Source of the DNA: Paenibacillus tritici
GTDB taxonomy: Bacteria > Bacillota > Bacilli > Paenibacillales > Paenibacillaceae
DNA: 64,000 nucleotides
Direction of reading: 5' to 3'
NCBI RefSeq assembly: GCF_013204885.1
Contig: NZ_JABMKX010000006.1
Location: 330,579-394,578, forward strand
Shown here: one piece after another, positions 36,449 through 45,459 of the stretch
Layout: each line of letters opens with the position of its first letter
How positions within the stretch are numbered: the first letter of the stretch is position 1
The notes under the pieces: model-generated
The model's database searches: none
The model's input: the letters and a program-made list of their open reading frames with translations, nothing else
Told to the model about the DNA's origin: nothing
Position numbers and translations under genes: made by a program

Positions 36449-37678
36449 ATGAACAAGCAAGGTAAGCGCAAGCTGCACTGGACAAGTCTGATGCTTCTAT
36501 GTTTGGCTGTCTTCATCCTGCCCGCCGGGTCTGCATTCGCCGCCGTGAACAAGCCGTTCCCGCAGCATACGACCTATACAAGCGGAACCATCAAGCCGAA
36601 TCATGTAACACAAACCGTACTGGATAATGCTGTGAAGACCAAATGGGATGCCTGGAAGGGGACCTACCTCAAACCGGCCGGAACCGGCAAATATTATGTT
36701 AAATATAATTCAGCCGGGGAGACGGTATCTGAAGCGCAGGGTTACGGGATGCTGTTCACCGTCTTAATGGCCGGTTATGAACCGAATGCGCAAACCTATT
36801 ATAATGGACTCTATAATTATTACAAGGCGCACCCCAGCTCCATTAATCCGTACCTGATGTCCTGGAAACAGAACAGCAGCTTCCAGAATGTCGAAGGCGA
36901 GAATTCGGCCACAGACGGTGACATGGATATTGCCTACTCCCTGCTGCTCGCCCACAGACAATGGGGAAGCAGCGGAACCGTTAATTATCAGCAGGCCGCC
37001 ACCAATATCATCAACGCCATTATGAATAATGATATCAATCAGACTCAGTGGACGATCCGGCTTGGGGACTGGGCGAGCAGCGGCTCCTATAATACTGCCA
37101 CCCGGCCTTCCGATTTCATGGTGAACCATTTCAAGGCTTTCCAGGCCGCTACAGGGGATGCCCGCTGGCAGAATGTAACGAACAAGACTTATACCTTAAT
37201 CAACAGCCTCTATACCGGCTATAGCTCCACTACCGGTCTGCTCCCTGACTTCGTTGTCTATTCCAATAATACGTACAAACCCGCTGCGCCGAACTTCCTG
37301 GAGTCTGATAACGACGGGGATTATAACTATAATTCCTGCCGTATCCCGTGGCGGATTACCACCGACTACTTGCTTACTGGGGATAATCGCGCCTTGTCCC
37401 AGCTTACTCAGCTGAACAGCTGGATCAAGACCAAGACAAGCAATACGCCCGGTAATATCAAAGACGGCTATAAGCTGAACGGAACCACTTTTGGCAGCTA
37501 TAACAGCGGCGCATTCTATGCTCCCTTTGGTGTCAGTGCTATGACCTCATCTGCGAACCAGAACTGGCTGAACTCCCTTTGGAACCATACCGCCAGTAGC
37601 GCAGCAGAGGATTATTATGAAGACAGTCTCAAGCTGTTCTCGATGATTGTGATGTCAGGCAACTGGTGGGCCTACTAA
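36449..37678 (+). CDS. secreted GH8 endoglucanase / chitosanase
   Basis: Protein of 409 aa with a Sec signal peptide (basic MNKQGKRK, hydrophobic core, cleavage after SAFA near residue 31) and a single glycoside hydrolase family 8 domain. Key parts: SEAQGYGMLF with the general-acid Glu, TDGDMDIAYSLLLAHRQWG with the Asp of the -1 site, LGDWASSG, and the C-terminal YYEDSLKLFSMIVMSGNWW. The family includes endo-1,4-glucanases, lichenases and chitosanases; the Paenibacillus/Bacillus chitosanases of similar length are the closest I recall, but substrate cannot be fixed by eye. ATG after GGAGTGA. Monocistronic. Confidence 0.93.
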   Translation: MNKQGKRKLHWTSLMLLCLAVFILPAGSAFAAVNKPFPQHTTYTSGTIKPNHVTQTVLDNAVKTKWDAWKGTYLKPAGTGKYYVKYNSAGETVSEAQGYGMLFTVLMAGYEPNAQTYYNGLYNYYKAHPSSINPYLMSWKQNSSFQNVEGENSATDGDMDIAYSLLLAHRQWGSSGTVNYQQAATNIINAIMNNDINQTQWTIRLGDWASSGSYNTATRPSDFMVNHFKAFQAATGDARWQNVTNKTYTLINSLYTGYSSTTGLLPDFVVYSNNTYKPAAPNFLESDNDGDYNYNSCRIPWRITTDYLLTGDNRALSQLTQLNSWIKTKTSNTPGNIKDGYKLNGTTFGSYNSGAFYAPFGVSAMTSSANQNWLNSLWNHTASSAAEDYYEDSLKLFSMIVMSGNWWAY

Positions 37679-37697
37679 GCGTTATATAAGCTGAAGA

Positions 37698-37736
37698 CGA
37701 GACTCCTTCCTTTACGGACAGGAGTTTCTTTCTTTT
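37698..37736 (+). terminator. terminator of the GH8 gene
   Basis: AGACTCCT / AGGAGTTT stem (one G-T pair), 12-base loop, then CTTTCTTTT. Confidence 0.65.
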
Positions 37737-37943
37737 GGCAGCATGTACCTGTGATATATATCATTATTTCTGTGATCTTTTTAACATCTTAATTTTTAAT
37801 TTTATTGCTAAATTAAGGATGACATTCATTTCACATCAAGTATGGAGAATGCAAGATATGTCACTTCGCAGCTTGCACAATCAAGTTACAATCGTTGAAA
37901 AAGTCAAAAGGATGTTATTCTTTTTGACCCAAAGAAAGGGGTT

Positions 37944-38960
37944 ATGTCGGTGGTACAATTGCCAATAGTAAATGAGCTCGGATTCTTTGAGATTCGTCTT
38001 GAATCCATTGGAGGCCTGGGAGCGAATCTCGCAGGTAAAATGCTGGCGGAAGCGGGAGTAGTCGGCGCAGGACTGAATGGCGTCAGCTTCTCATCGTATG
38101 GTTCGGAGAAGAAGGGGTCTGCGGTTAAGGCACATATCCGTTTTTGCGATATGAACACTCATATCCGTGATACCTCCCCGGTAGAGCGTCCGCATGTAGT
38201 AGGCGTATTTCATGAAGCACTTGCCAAGACCGTGAATGTAACCAGCGGAATTCATGAACACAGCACCGTTCTTGTGAACTCGGCCAAGACGCCGGAAGAA
38301 CTCAGAGAGCTGCTGAAGGTGAAGGCCGGTACGATCGCAGTAATTGATGCTACCAGCATTGCGCTCCAAGAAAAGAACCGGGTCAACATGGCGATGCTCG
38401 GCGCGCTGTTCCGGCTCTGCCCGTTCCTGGATACGGATATTATGAAGGGCGTTATTGAGAAGTCCCTCGGCAAAAAATATCCGCAGGCCGTTCAGTCAGC
38501 CATTACGACCTTTGAACGTGGCTACAATGAAGTGAAATTCATGCAGTTCGAGCTGGCTGCCGGTGACAGTATGCCGCTATATGTCCGTTCCGATATCTCG
38601 GCGCTGGGGTATGAGACTCAGCCGATCGGCGGAACGATCACCAACCCGGGCGGCAGCTTCCTGAAGAATCTCAGCATCTCCCGTTCCGGTATGCTTCCGG
38701 TCTTCGAGATAGAGACCTGTATCAACTGTGCGCAGTGTGACACGGTATGTCCTGACCAATGCTTCGTGTGGGAAGAGCGTCCGGACCGCAAGGGCCGTCC
38801 GCAGATGTTCCTGCTTGGTATTGACTACCAGTACTGCAAAGGCTGTCTGAAATGTATCGGTGCCTGCCCGACCTCGGCATTATCCAGCCTGAGAGAGCAG
38901 GAAGGCTTCGCAGACAGTCATAGCGTGAAGCATCAGTTTGATCTGGTAACTCCAGTCTAA
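37944..38960 (+). CDS. 2-oxoacid:ferredoxin oxidoreductase, gamma-delta fusion subunit
   Basis: Protein of 338 aa joining two subunits that are separate in many anaerobes. The gamma domain (about 10-205) opens with EIRLESIGGLGANLAGKMLAEAG and has the SYGSEKKGSAVKAHIR block. The C-terminal delta part (about 250-315) has two 4Fe-4S motifs, CINCAQCDTVCPDQC and CKGCLKCIGACP, which pass electrons to ferredoxin. It is followed 26 bases on by the alpha-beta fusion gene, so two polypeptides carry a complete enzyme that oxidises pyruvate or another 2-oxoacid to acyl-CoA. ATG at 37944 after AAAGGGG. The preceding 265 bases hold an AT-rich stretch and an imperfect GTCAAAA / TTTTTGAC repeat at 37903-37928. 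Confidence 0.9.
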   Translation: MSVVQLPIVNELGFFEIRLESIGGLGANLAGKMLAEAGVVGAGLNGVSFSSYGSEKKGSAVKAHIRFCDMNTHIRDTSPVERPHVVGVFHEALAKTVNVTSGIHEHSTVLVNSAKTPEELRELLKVKAGTIAVIDATSIALQEKNRVNMAMLGALFRLCPFLDTDIMKGVIEKSLGKKYPQAVQSAITTFERGYNEVKFMQFELAAGDSMPLYVRSDISALGYETQPIGGTITNPGGSFLKNLSISRSGMLPVFEIETCINCAQCDTVCPDQCFVWEERPDRKGRPQMFLLGIDYQYCKGCLKCIGACPTSALSSLREQEGFADSHSVKHQFDLVTPV

Positions 38961-38986
38961 TATCCGGAAGAGAGGTGGAATGAATT

Positions 38987-41293
38987 GTGGCTATTGATTA
39001 TGAAAAAGAAGTAGGCTCCGCCAAGGTAGAGCAGAAATTCCTGTATGAGTCCGGCAATGAAATGGCTGCCTATGCTGCCCATCAGATTAACTATCATGTC
39101 ATGGGATATTTCCCGATCTCCCCATCGACAGAGGTTGCCCAGTTCCTCGATACGATGAAAGCCAGCGGCCAGCACGATATTATGCTGGTGCCTTCCGACG
39201 GCGAGCACAGCTCCGCAGGGATATGCTACGGCGCGTCCACAGCGGGCGGCCGGGTGTTCAATGCAACCAGCGCCCAGGGTTATATGTTCATGCTGGAGCA
39301 GCTGCCTGTACAAGCAGGTACGCGGATGCCTATGGTCATGAACCTGGTCTGCCGTTCGATTTCGGGACCGCTCAACATTCACGGTGACCATTCGGACCTG
39401 TATTTCGCCCTGAATACCGGCTGGCCGATCCTGATGTGCCGTGACCCGCAGTCAGTCTATGATATGAACCTGATGGCGCTGAAGCTGGCGGAGCATGCCA
39501 AAGTCCGCCTGCCGGTGATGGTTGCTTCCGACGGCTATTTTACTTCGCACCAGAAGCGCCGTGTGCAGGCTTTTGCCCATCGCGAGGATGTTCATAAGTT
39601 CGTTGGCGAACAACCGCCTGCAGGCTTCACAGATACCCTGGACCGTAACAATCCGGTAACTGTGGGACCTTACATGAACGAACCGGATTATATCAACAAC
39701 CGCTACCAGCAGTCTGTTGCCATGTACAATGCCGGGGAAGTCTTTGAAGAGATTGCCGAGGAATTCGCGGTGCTCACCGGACGCCGCTATGAGATGATCG
39801 AGCAGTACCGGATGGAGGATGCCGATGTAGCCGTCTTCCTGATGAACTCCGCTTCGGAGATTATCAAGGATGTGGTCGACCAGCTCCGCGAGCAGGGAAT
39901 CAAGGCGGGCGCAATCTCCCCGAACATGATCCGCCCGTTCCCGCAGAAGCAGATTGCCGAAGCGCTGAAGCATGTCAAAGCGATCACTGTAGGTGACCGT
40001 GCGGATTCCGTCGGCGGACACGGCGGCAACATGGTTAACGAGATTAAGGCCGCACTGTTCACTTACGGCAACACAACCACTAAGGTCATTAGCCGGATCT
40101 ATGGACTGGGCGGTAAAGACTTCTATGCAGAAGACGGACACCACTTCTTCCAGCTGGCAATGGATGCAGTCGTAGCGGACCATGTAGAGATTCCGTTTGA
40201 CTACTATGGTCATAATCCGGGAGCGCCGGAGAACGCGCCTAAGCGTCTGCTGAAGCCGATGAATTTCGATCTGCTGAAGACCGGCCTGATCACCGTGAGC
40301 AAGAATGAAGAGACCGGGAAGCTGAGTGTACGGGTTCCGCCGGTGCGCTCCCTGATGAAGAAGCCAAGACGTCTGTCCCCTGGACACGGCGCATGTCCGG
40401 GCTGCGGGATTTTCTCCGGCCTGGAGCTGTTCTTCAAAGGCATTGAAGGGGATATCGTCGCGCTCTACCACACTGGCTGCGCCATGGTTACCACTACCGG
40501 CTATCCGTATTCCTCCCATAAATCGACGTTCATCCACAACCTGTTCCAGAACGGTGCAGCCACCCTGTCCGGTGTGGTTGAGATGTTCTGGGAACGCAAA
40601 CGCCGCGGCGAGCTTGACGGTCTGGGCCTGAAGGAGGACTTCACCTTCGTGATGGTGACCGGCGACGGCGGTATGGACATTGGTATGGGACCAGCCATCG
40701 GAGCAGCGCTGCGCGGGCACAAGATGATCATCGTGGAGTACGATAACGAGGGCTACATGAATACGGGGGCACAGCAGTCTTACTCCACTCCGCTGGGACA
40801 CCGTACTTCAACCTCAAGCATCGGCAAAACCCAGCAGGGCAAGCTGACCCAGCATAAGGATACCGCGCAGATTATGGCGGCTACCAATATCCCTTATGTC
40901 TTCACAGGCTGTGAAGCTTATCCGCAGGATATGCTGAAGAAGGCCGCCAAGGCCCAGTGGTATGCACAGAATGAGGGCCTGGTGTACGGCAAGATCCTGA
41001 TTGCCTGTCCGCTCAACTGGATGAGCGAGGATAAGGACGGAACGGATATCGTGTCCCTGGCCGTTGAATCCTGCTTCTTCCCGCTCTATGAAGTAGAGCA
41101 GGGCATAACCAACATTACGTACAATCCGGAAGACAAGGATAAGCGCGTTGAAGTATCCGCCTGGCTGAAGACGATGGGCAAAACCCGTCACCTGCTGAAG
41201 CCGGAGAACGAACCAGCCCTGCGCAGCTTCGAGGGTGAAGTACAGCGCCGCTGGAGCCGTCTCAAAGCGAAACACGAGCATCCGGATCTATAA
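38987..41293 (+). CDS. 2-oxoacid:ferredoxin oxidoreductase, alpha-beta fusion subunit
   Basis: Protein of 768 aa. Residues about 15-410 are the alpha domains (pyrimidine-binding YHVMGYFPISPSTEVAQFLD; GGRVFNATSAQGYMFMLEQL), and about 455-740 the beta domain with the thiamine-diphosphate motif GDGGMDIGMGPAIGAALRG followed by DNEGYMNTGAQQSYSTP. HGACPGCGIFSG supplies Cys ligands for a further 4Fe-4S cluster. GTG start after GAGAGGTGG. The substrate (pyruvate, 2-oxoglutarate or another 2-oxoacid) cannot be fixed from sequence by eye. Confidence 0.92.
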   Translation: MAIDYEKEVGSAKVEQKFLYESGNEMAAYAAHQINYHVMGYFPISPSTEVAQFLDTMKASGQHDIMLVPSDGEHSSAGICYGASTAGGRVFNATSAQGYMFMLEQLPVQAGTRMPMVMNLVCRSISGPLNIHGDHSDLYFALNTGWPILMCRDPQSVYDMNLMALKLAEHAKVRLPVMVASDGYFTSHQKRRVQAFAHREDVHKFVGEQPPAGFTDTLDRNNPVTVGPYMNEPDYINNRYQQSVAMYNAGEVFEEIAEEFAVLTGRRYEMIEQYRMEDADVAVFLMNSASEIIKDVVDQLREQGIKAGAISPNMIRPFPQKQIAEALKHVKAITVGDRADSVGGHGGNMVNEIKAALFTYGNTTTKVISRIYGLGGKDFYAEDGHHFFQLAMDAVVADHVEIPFDYYGHNPGAPENAPKRLLKPMNFDLLKTGLITVSKNEETGKLSVRVPPVRSLMKKPRRLSPGHGACPGCGIFSGLELFFKGIEGDIVALYHTGCAMVTTTGYPYSSHKSTFIHNLFQNGAATLSGVVEMFWERKRRGELDGLGLKEDFTFVMVTGDGGMDIGMGPAIGAALRGHKMIIVEYDNEGYMNTGAQQSYSTPLGHRTSTSSIGKTQQGKLTQHKDTAQIMAATNIPYVFTGCEAYPQDMLKKAAKAQWYAQNEGLVYGKILIACPLNWMSEDKDGTDIVSLAVESCFFPLYEVEQGITNITYNPEDKDKRVEVSAWLKTMGKTRHLLKPENEPALRSFEGEVQRRWSRLKAKHEHPDL

Positions 41294-41336
41294 GGCTTAA
41301 CCGGAGCATCACTATAATAAGCAATCGTATCTATCC

Positions 41337-41370
41337 GCCCGGCAGAGATTCTCTGCCGGGCTATTTGCTG
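41337..41370 (+). terminator. hairpin after the oxidoreductase genes
   Basis: Perfect 11-bp stem GCCCGGCAGAG / CTCTGCCGGGC with loop ATT, then TATTTGCTGTT, a weak T tail. Confidence 0.7.
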
Positions 41371-41463
41371 TTGTGGAGGTCTGCCGGTCAATAATGGTAC
41401 CTCAAAAATAACTATTTATTAAAACACTTTTATAAAGTATTATAATAACGAGGTGGAAAGCAG

Positions 41464-42489
41464 ATGAAGAAAATTGGCGGCAATGCAGTGGTGATGCGCG
41501 AGGTAAATAGCAATCTGGTACGGCAGGTGCTGAAGGAACACGGGCAAGCGACCAAACGGCAGATTGCTGATAGCTGCGGTCTTAGTGTCGTTACGGTTGG
41601 AACCGTACTGCAGATTCTGGAGGCGCGGAATGAGGTGCTGCCGGGAGAACTCATAGCTTCAAGCGGCGGGAGACCGGCCCAGCAGTACATATACAATGAC
41701 GAATACGCGCTGGCGCTGATCTTGTTCACCCATGAAGAGCAGGGTGTGATTGCTATTCACAGAACGGTCGTCACGCTTACCGGCCGCAAGCTGCTGGAGG
41801 ACAGCATAGAGGTCTCAGGGGTGGACCTGGCGGTCTTTGAAGCGGTTATCGACCGCTCGCTGGAGCTGTACTCCTCCATACAGGCCATCGGACTGGGGCT
41901 GCCCGGCTCGGAAGTGGACGGCATCCTGGCGGTATCCGATTACGAAGCGCTGCGCGGAGTAGCGGTGGCCGAGCATTTCAGGCAGCGTTACGGCAAACCT
42001 GTAATCATAGAGAATGACGTCAACGCAGCCGTTATCGGTTATTGCCGCCGGATGAAGGAGGAGGCAGCTTCGGTTATTTATCTGTATTTCCCGGACCGCT
42101 ATCCGCCGGGGGCCGGGATATTCATCGGCGGCAAGCTGTACAAGGGAAAACGCGGCTTCGCCGGAGAGGTGGCCAACATTCCGCTCGGTCTTCCTTGGGG
42201 AGACAGCGGACTTATGGCATCCTTCGGCACGCTTGCCGATGCAATTGCCAAGCTGGCCGTGGCTGTCAGCAGTGTTCTGAATCCGGATATTGTGGTGCTG
42301 TACGGCAGCTTCCTGCACGAAGAACTTCTTGAGGCGGTGGAGGGCAACTGCAAGAGCTTGCTGCCTGCCCCTGCCATTCCACAGGTAAGAAGGTCCAATG
42401 ATTTCGCCGCTGACTATATTCAGGGCATGATTGTTCAGACGCTGGGGACATTGGAGCAAAGACTATTTTTAACGACAATTGAAGGTTAG
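41464..42489 (+). CDS. ROK-family transcriptional regulator (NagC/XylR-like)
   Basis: Protein of 341 aa: N-terminal winged helix (NLVRQVLKEHGQATKRQIAD) and a ROK sugar-kinase-like domain (IQAIGLGLPGSEVDG, IIENDVNAAVIGY, GFAGEVANIPLG). The zinc-binding CXCGXXGC motif of many ROK proteins is absent, so sugar sensing may differ. A TATAAT box at 41441 lies in the AT-rich region upstream, with the inverted ACTTTTATAAAGT just before it, a possible own operator. First gene of a three-gene unit with an MFS transporter and a DUF1349 protein, which it probably controls. Confidence 0.88.
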   Translation: MKKIGGNAVVMREVNSNLVRQVLKEHGQATKRQIADSCGLSVVTVGTVLQILEARNEVLPGELIASSGGRPAQQYIYNDEYALALILFTHEEQGVIAIHRTVVTLTGRKLLEDSIEVSGVDLAVFEAVIDRSLELYSSIQAIGLGLPGSEVDGILAVSDYEALRGVAVAEHFRQRYGKPVIIENDVNAAVIGYCRRMKEEAASVIYLYFPDRYPPGAGIFIGGKLYKGKRGFAGEVANIPLGLPWGDSGLMASFGTLADAIAKLAVAVSSVLNPDIVVLYGSFLHEELLEAVEGNCKSLLPAPAIPQVRRSNDFAADYIQGMIVQTLGTLEQRLFLTTIEG

Positions 42490-42500
42490 GCGGGGGAAAC

Positions 42501-43709
42501 ATGGCAACGGTATTTTTAATTATCATTTATTTGGCCTTCATCAGCTTGGGGCTGCCGGATTCAATGCTGGGCGCAGCCTGGCCGATTATCAGACTTGATT
42601 TCGGGGCGCCGGTGGAGACAGCCGGACTCCTGTCGATGATTGTGGTCGCGGGGACCATTATATCAAGCTTGGCGAGCGGCATGGTGCTGAAGCGGCTTGG
42701 CACGGGAATGGTTACTTTTATCAGTGTGGCAGTAACCGCCCTGGCCCTGCTCGGCTTCTCTTATTCCTCTTCGGTTCTCTGGGTGGCTGTGCTTGCCCTG
42801 CCGCTGGGGCTTGGGGCCGGTTCTATTGATACAGGGCTGAACAACTATGTGGCTACCCATTACAAGGCGCATCATATGAGCTGGCTGCACTGCTTCTGGG
42901 GCATCGGGGCGATGCTCGGGCCAATCCTGATGTCGCGTTATATTGCGAACGGGGAATCCTGGAGAACGGGATATTTTGCCGTCAGTATGATTCAGTTTGC
43001 GCTTGTGGTGCTGCTGTTCTTCAGTCTGCCGCTGTGGAAAAAGGCAGGTAAGAGCAGCAGCACCCAGGCTGCGGAAACGCTGGCAGAGGTTGACTCAGGG
43101 CCGGGTGCCGCTCCTGCTGCGGGTAATGTGCTGCGGATCAAGGGTGTTAAGCTGGCGATGATTACCTTCCTGTTCTATTGCGGAGTGGAAGCAACGGTGG
43201 GGCTGTGGGGCAGCAGTTATCTGGTTAATGTCAAGGGGATAGCGCCGGCAACGGCGGCCGGATGGGTCTCGCTCTATTACGGCGGAATCACGGCCGGGCG
43301 GCTGATCACCGGCTTCATCACCTTCCGATTCAGCAACCGTACCCTGATCCGCGGCGGGCTGGTGATTTCCATGGCGGGTGCGCTGCTGCTGGCTTTGCCG
43401 CTTCCGGCTGTCTTTTCGCTGGTTGCTTTTATTCTGATAGGACTGGGCTCGGCACCGATCTTCCCCTGTATGCTTCATGAGACCCCGGCCCGGTTCGGGC
43501 AGGAGAATTCCCAGAGAATTATGGGTTATCAGATGGCTCTGGCGTATACCGGCGGTGCGTTTCTGCCTCCGCTGCTTGGCTGGGCGGCGGCACGCAGCAC
43601 CTTCATGATTCTTCCGCCGGTAATGATTGGGTATATTATACTTATGATGCTGAGTTCAGAGCAGATCAACCGTATGATGAACAAACGACAAGAAGAGGTG
43701 AGCCTGTAA
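42501..43709 (+). CDS. MFS transporter, probable sugar permease
   Basis: Membrane protein of 402 aa with about 12 helices in two halves joined by a polar loop (KKAGKSSSTQAAETLAEVD). The early GLPDSMLGAAWPIIRLDF and the GLGAGSIDTGLNNYVA stretch are features of the sugar-type (FucP-like) MFS branch. Start 11 bases after the ROK gene; the stop overlaps the next start by one base (TAATG). Cargo unknown; the ROK regulator and DUF1349 partner suggest a sugar or glycoside. Confidence 0.87.
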   Translation: MATVFLIIIYLAFISLGLPDSMLGAAWPIIRLDFGAPVETAGLLSMIVVAGTIISSLASGMVLKRLGTGMVTFISVAVTALALLGFSYSSSVLWVAVLALPLGLGAGSIDTGLNNYVATHYKAHHMSWLHCFWGIGAMLGPILMSRYIANGESWRTGYFAVSMIQFALVVLLFFSLPLWKKAGKSSSTQAAETLAEVDSGPGAAPAAGNVLRIKGVKLAMITFLFYCGVEATVGLWGSSYLVNVKGIAPATAAGWVSLYYGGITAGRLITGFITFRFSNRTLIRGGLVISMAGALLLALPLPAVFSLVAFILIGLGSAPIFPCMLHETPARFGQENSQRIMGYQMALAYTGGAFLPPLLGWAAARSTFMILPPVMIGYIILMMLSSEQINRMMNKRQEEVSL

Positions 43710-44326
43710 TGAGATTCATCGAGTGGCAGAATGGAGTATGGAGTCATGAGCCGGTATCCAGTGTGGCCCTGGCGGATCAGCTGGTGGCGGAAGCCGTGGA
43801 GGGCAGTGATTATTGGCAAAAGACGATGTACGGCTTCCAGCATGACAACGGTCATGCGCTGCTTGCTCCCTGGGAGAGAGAGGAGGCGATGGAGGTCAGC
43901 TTCACGCTGGACGGGTTCACGGAACTCTATGACCAGGCAGGTATTATGCTGTGGCACAGCGAGGACCAGTGGATCAAAGCCGGGATCGAGCTGAATGACG
44001 GTGTCCCGCATGTGGGTGCAGTGGTCACTGACGGTTACTCTGACTGGTCGCTGTCTCCTGTCCCCGAATGGGCGGGTGAGGAGATCACCCTCCGGGCTTC
44101 GCGGATGAAGGACGCGGTGATCCTCAGAGCGAGAACCGGGAATCATCCATGGCGGACGATCCGGGTCGCCCGGTTTCCCTATGAGACCGGCGAGACCGGC
44201 AAGACCGGCAGCCAGGCCGGGCCGTTCCTGTGCGCTCCGACGCGGGCAGGCTTTCAGGTCACCTTCACCCGCTGGGCGGCTTCCGCACCTGATATAGATG
44301 TCCATACAGACCCGCCTGTGCGGTAG
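43709..44326 (+). CDS. DUF1349 (concanavalin-like, YesU-type) protein
   Basis: Protein of 205 aa with the DUF1349 beta-sandwich pattern (GIMLWHSEDQWIKAGIELNDG, TDGYSDWSL). The fold is related to carbohydrate-binding concanavalin-like lectins, and members accompany sugar-use genes; enzymatic function is unproven. Translation is coupled to the MFS gene through the one-base overlap. The C-terminus contains a short YETGETGKTGSQAG stretch, perhaps a flexible loop. Confidence 0.82.
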   Translation: MRFIEWQNGVWSHEPVSSVALADQLVAEAVEGSDYWQKTMYGFQHDNGHALLAPWEREEAMEVSFTLDGFTELYDQAGIMLWHSEDQWIKAGIELNDGVPHVGAVVTDGYSDWSLSPVPEWAGEEITLRASRMKDAVILRARTGNHPWRTIRVARFPYETGETGKTGSQAGPFLCAPTRAGFQVTFTRWAASAPDIDVHTDPPVR

Positions 44327-44343
44327 AAGAATATTATATGCTC

Positions 44344-44405
44344 AAAAAAGGCAAAACCACCGTCCGCGCCTGTATGAAACGCGCAGCGGTGGTTTTGCCT
44401 TTTTC
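44344..44405. terminator. strong bidirectional terminator
   Basis: AAAAAAGGCAAAACCACCG / CGGTGGTTTTGCCTTTTT, 18 paired bases with A and T runs on both sides, between the DUF1349 gene and the CotD-like gene on the other strand. Confidence 0.92.
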
Positions 44406-44434
44406 AGTTATCTATCCTAAGGGACAGAGGCAGA

Positions 44435-44650
44435 TTATCTTCTTCTGCTGCGCACCATTGCGGTAGGACCGCACATTTCATCCCGGACGGAACAAGTGTA
44501 GATATGGTGAGGGACCGGAACACAGTGGTGGCGTCTGACGACCTCGACATGGTGGACTACCTGGACCACCTGGGGATGATAGTAATCTTCATAGACAACC
44601 TGTGTAGGATCTGTAACCGTTTCAACAGGACATTTCGGACAGTTTCTCAT
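44435..44650 (-). CDS. CotD-like spore coat protein
   Basis: Small protein of 71 aa, rich in His, Val, Tyr and Cys (NCPKCPVETVTDPTQVV, HPQVVQVVHHVEVVRRHHC, VPHHIYTC) and ending in a basic RSRRR tail. The composition and the Cys-Pro start resemble CotD-family coat proteins, which are laid down in the inner spore coat by the mother cell. The start at 44650 is chosen because AAGGAG lies 9 bases upstream; the frame is open to 44716. Assignment is by composition, so moderate. Confidence 0.65.
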   Translation of the reverse strand: MRNCPKCPVETVTDPTQVVYEDYYHPQVVQVVHHVEVVRRHHCVPVPHHIYTCSVRDEMCGPTAMVRSRRR

Positions 44651-44761
44651 GACACTCAGCTCCTTCGTATTGGACTTATGCCAGTATACGCAGGATACAG
44701 GAGCCTGCTTGTTCATTCGTCTATATTCTTGAATAAATAGGTATCCGGCTATAACGGTCCT

Positions 44762-45277
44762 TCAGGACCTCTTGTAGATCTCCCGCATGACATGGCGCAG
44801 CTCGGGCAGAATCAGCCGTTCCATAGCCAGCTTGATCGCCCCTGTCGAGCCGGGCATGGAGAAGACGGCGGTGCTGCCGATCGTCCCGGCAATCGCCCGG
44901 CTGAGCATGGCGGCAGAGCCGATATCCTCGGTGAAGCTGAGCAGCCGGAAGATCTCCCCGAAGCCCGGCAGCGACTTGTCCAGCAGGGAGGCTACCGCCT
45001 CATAGGTAGTGTCGCGGGGCGATATGCCTGTCCCTCCGGTCAGAAGTACGGCCTCTATGCCGGAATGGACGGAGTTTTTGTAGACCAGCTCACGGATATC
45101 CTCATAATCATCCTTGACGATGGTATGGCCGGTCACGGTATACCCTGCACCTTCCAGCAGACTCCGGATCAGCGGTCCTCCGGTATCCGTCTCCAAAGTC
45201 CGTGTGTCCGAGACCGTAATGATGTAACAAGCTACTGAGTCCGGGGCTTCGCTCCGGTGTTCTTGGGCGGATGATAT
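44762..45277 (-). CDS. moaB: molybdopterin adenylyl-type protein MoaB, unusual start codon
   Basis: MoaB/Mog fold protein for molybdenum-cofactor synthesis, with TGGTGISPRDTTYEA, PGFGEIFRLLS, DIGSAAMLSRAIAG and FSMPGSTGA. The first ordinary start in frame (TTG at 45196) would begin at ETDTGG and cut off the first beta strand. The conserved N-terminal stretch EHRSEAPDSVACYIITVSDTR lies upstream in the same frame, which runs to an in-frame TAA with no ATG, GTG or TTG between. AAGGAG (45287-45292) sits 9 bases before an ATA codon at 45277, which lines up with the usual start of Bacillus MoaB and would give 171 aa. So initiation at ATA (or CTG) is proposed, or the gene has lost its start. Confidence 0.8.
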   Translation of the reverse strand: MSSAQEHRSEAPDSVACYIITVSDTRTLETDTGGPLIRSLLEGAGYTVTGHTIVKDDYEDIRELVYKNSVHSGIEAVLLTGGTGISPRDTTYEAVASLLDKSLPGFGEIFRLLSFTEDIGSAAMLSRAIAGTIGSTAVFSMPGSTGAIKLAMERLILPELRHVMREIYKRS

Positions 45278-45459
45278 ACGAACCAGCTCCTTCTGTATAG
45301 GGTGAACAGCTTATAACCCCCATGATAGGGGATGGAACCGGCAATGACAAGTTCCGGGCCCACTCCGCAGCATGCTTCTCAGGCAGGGCCGCCTTGCACA
45401 GAGGCGATCATTGTAGTACACTCGCTACCATAACCGATTGAGGCAGGGAGAGAGAGAAA

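Noticed and set aside
37735..37968. 77-codon frame before the gamma-delta oxidoreductase gene
   Set aside because: Starts in the GH8 terminator tail, lacks a ribosome site, and overlaps the start of the real gene.
45278..45459. Molybdenum-cofactor riboswitch in the moaB upstream region
   Set aside because: I could not find the conserved core or a plausible multi-stem fold.
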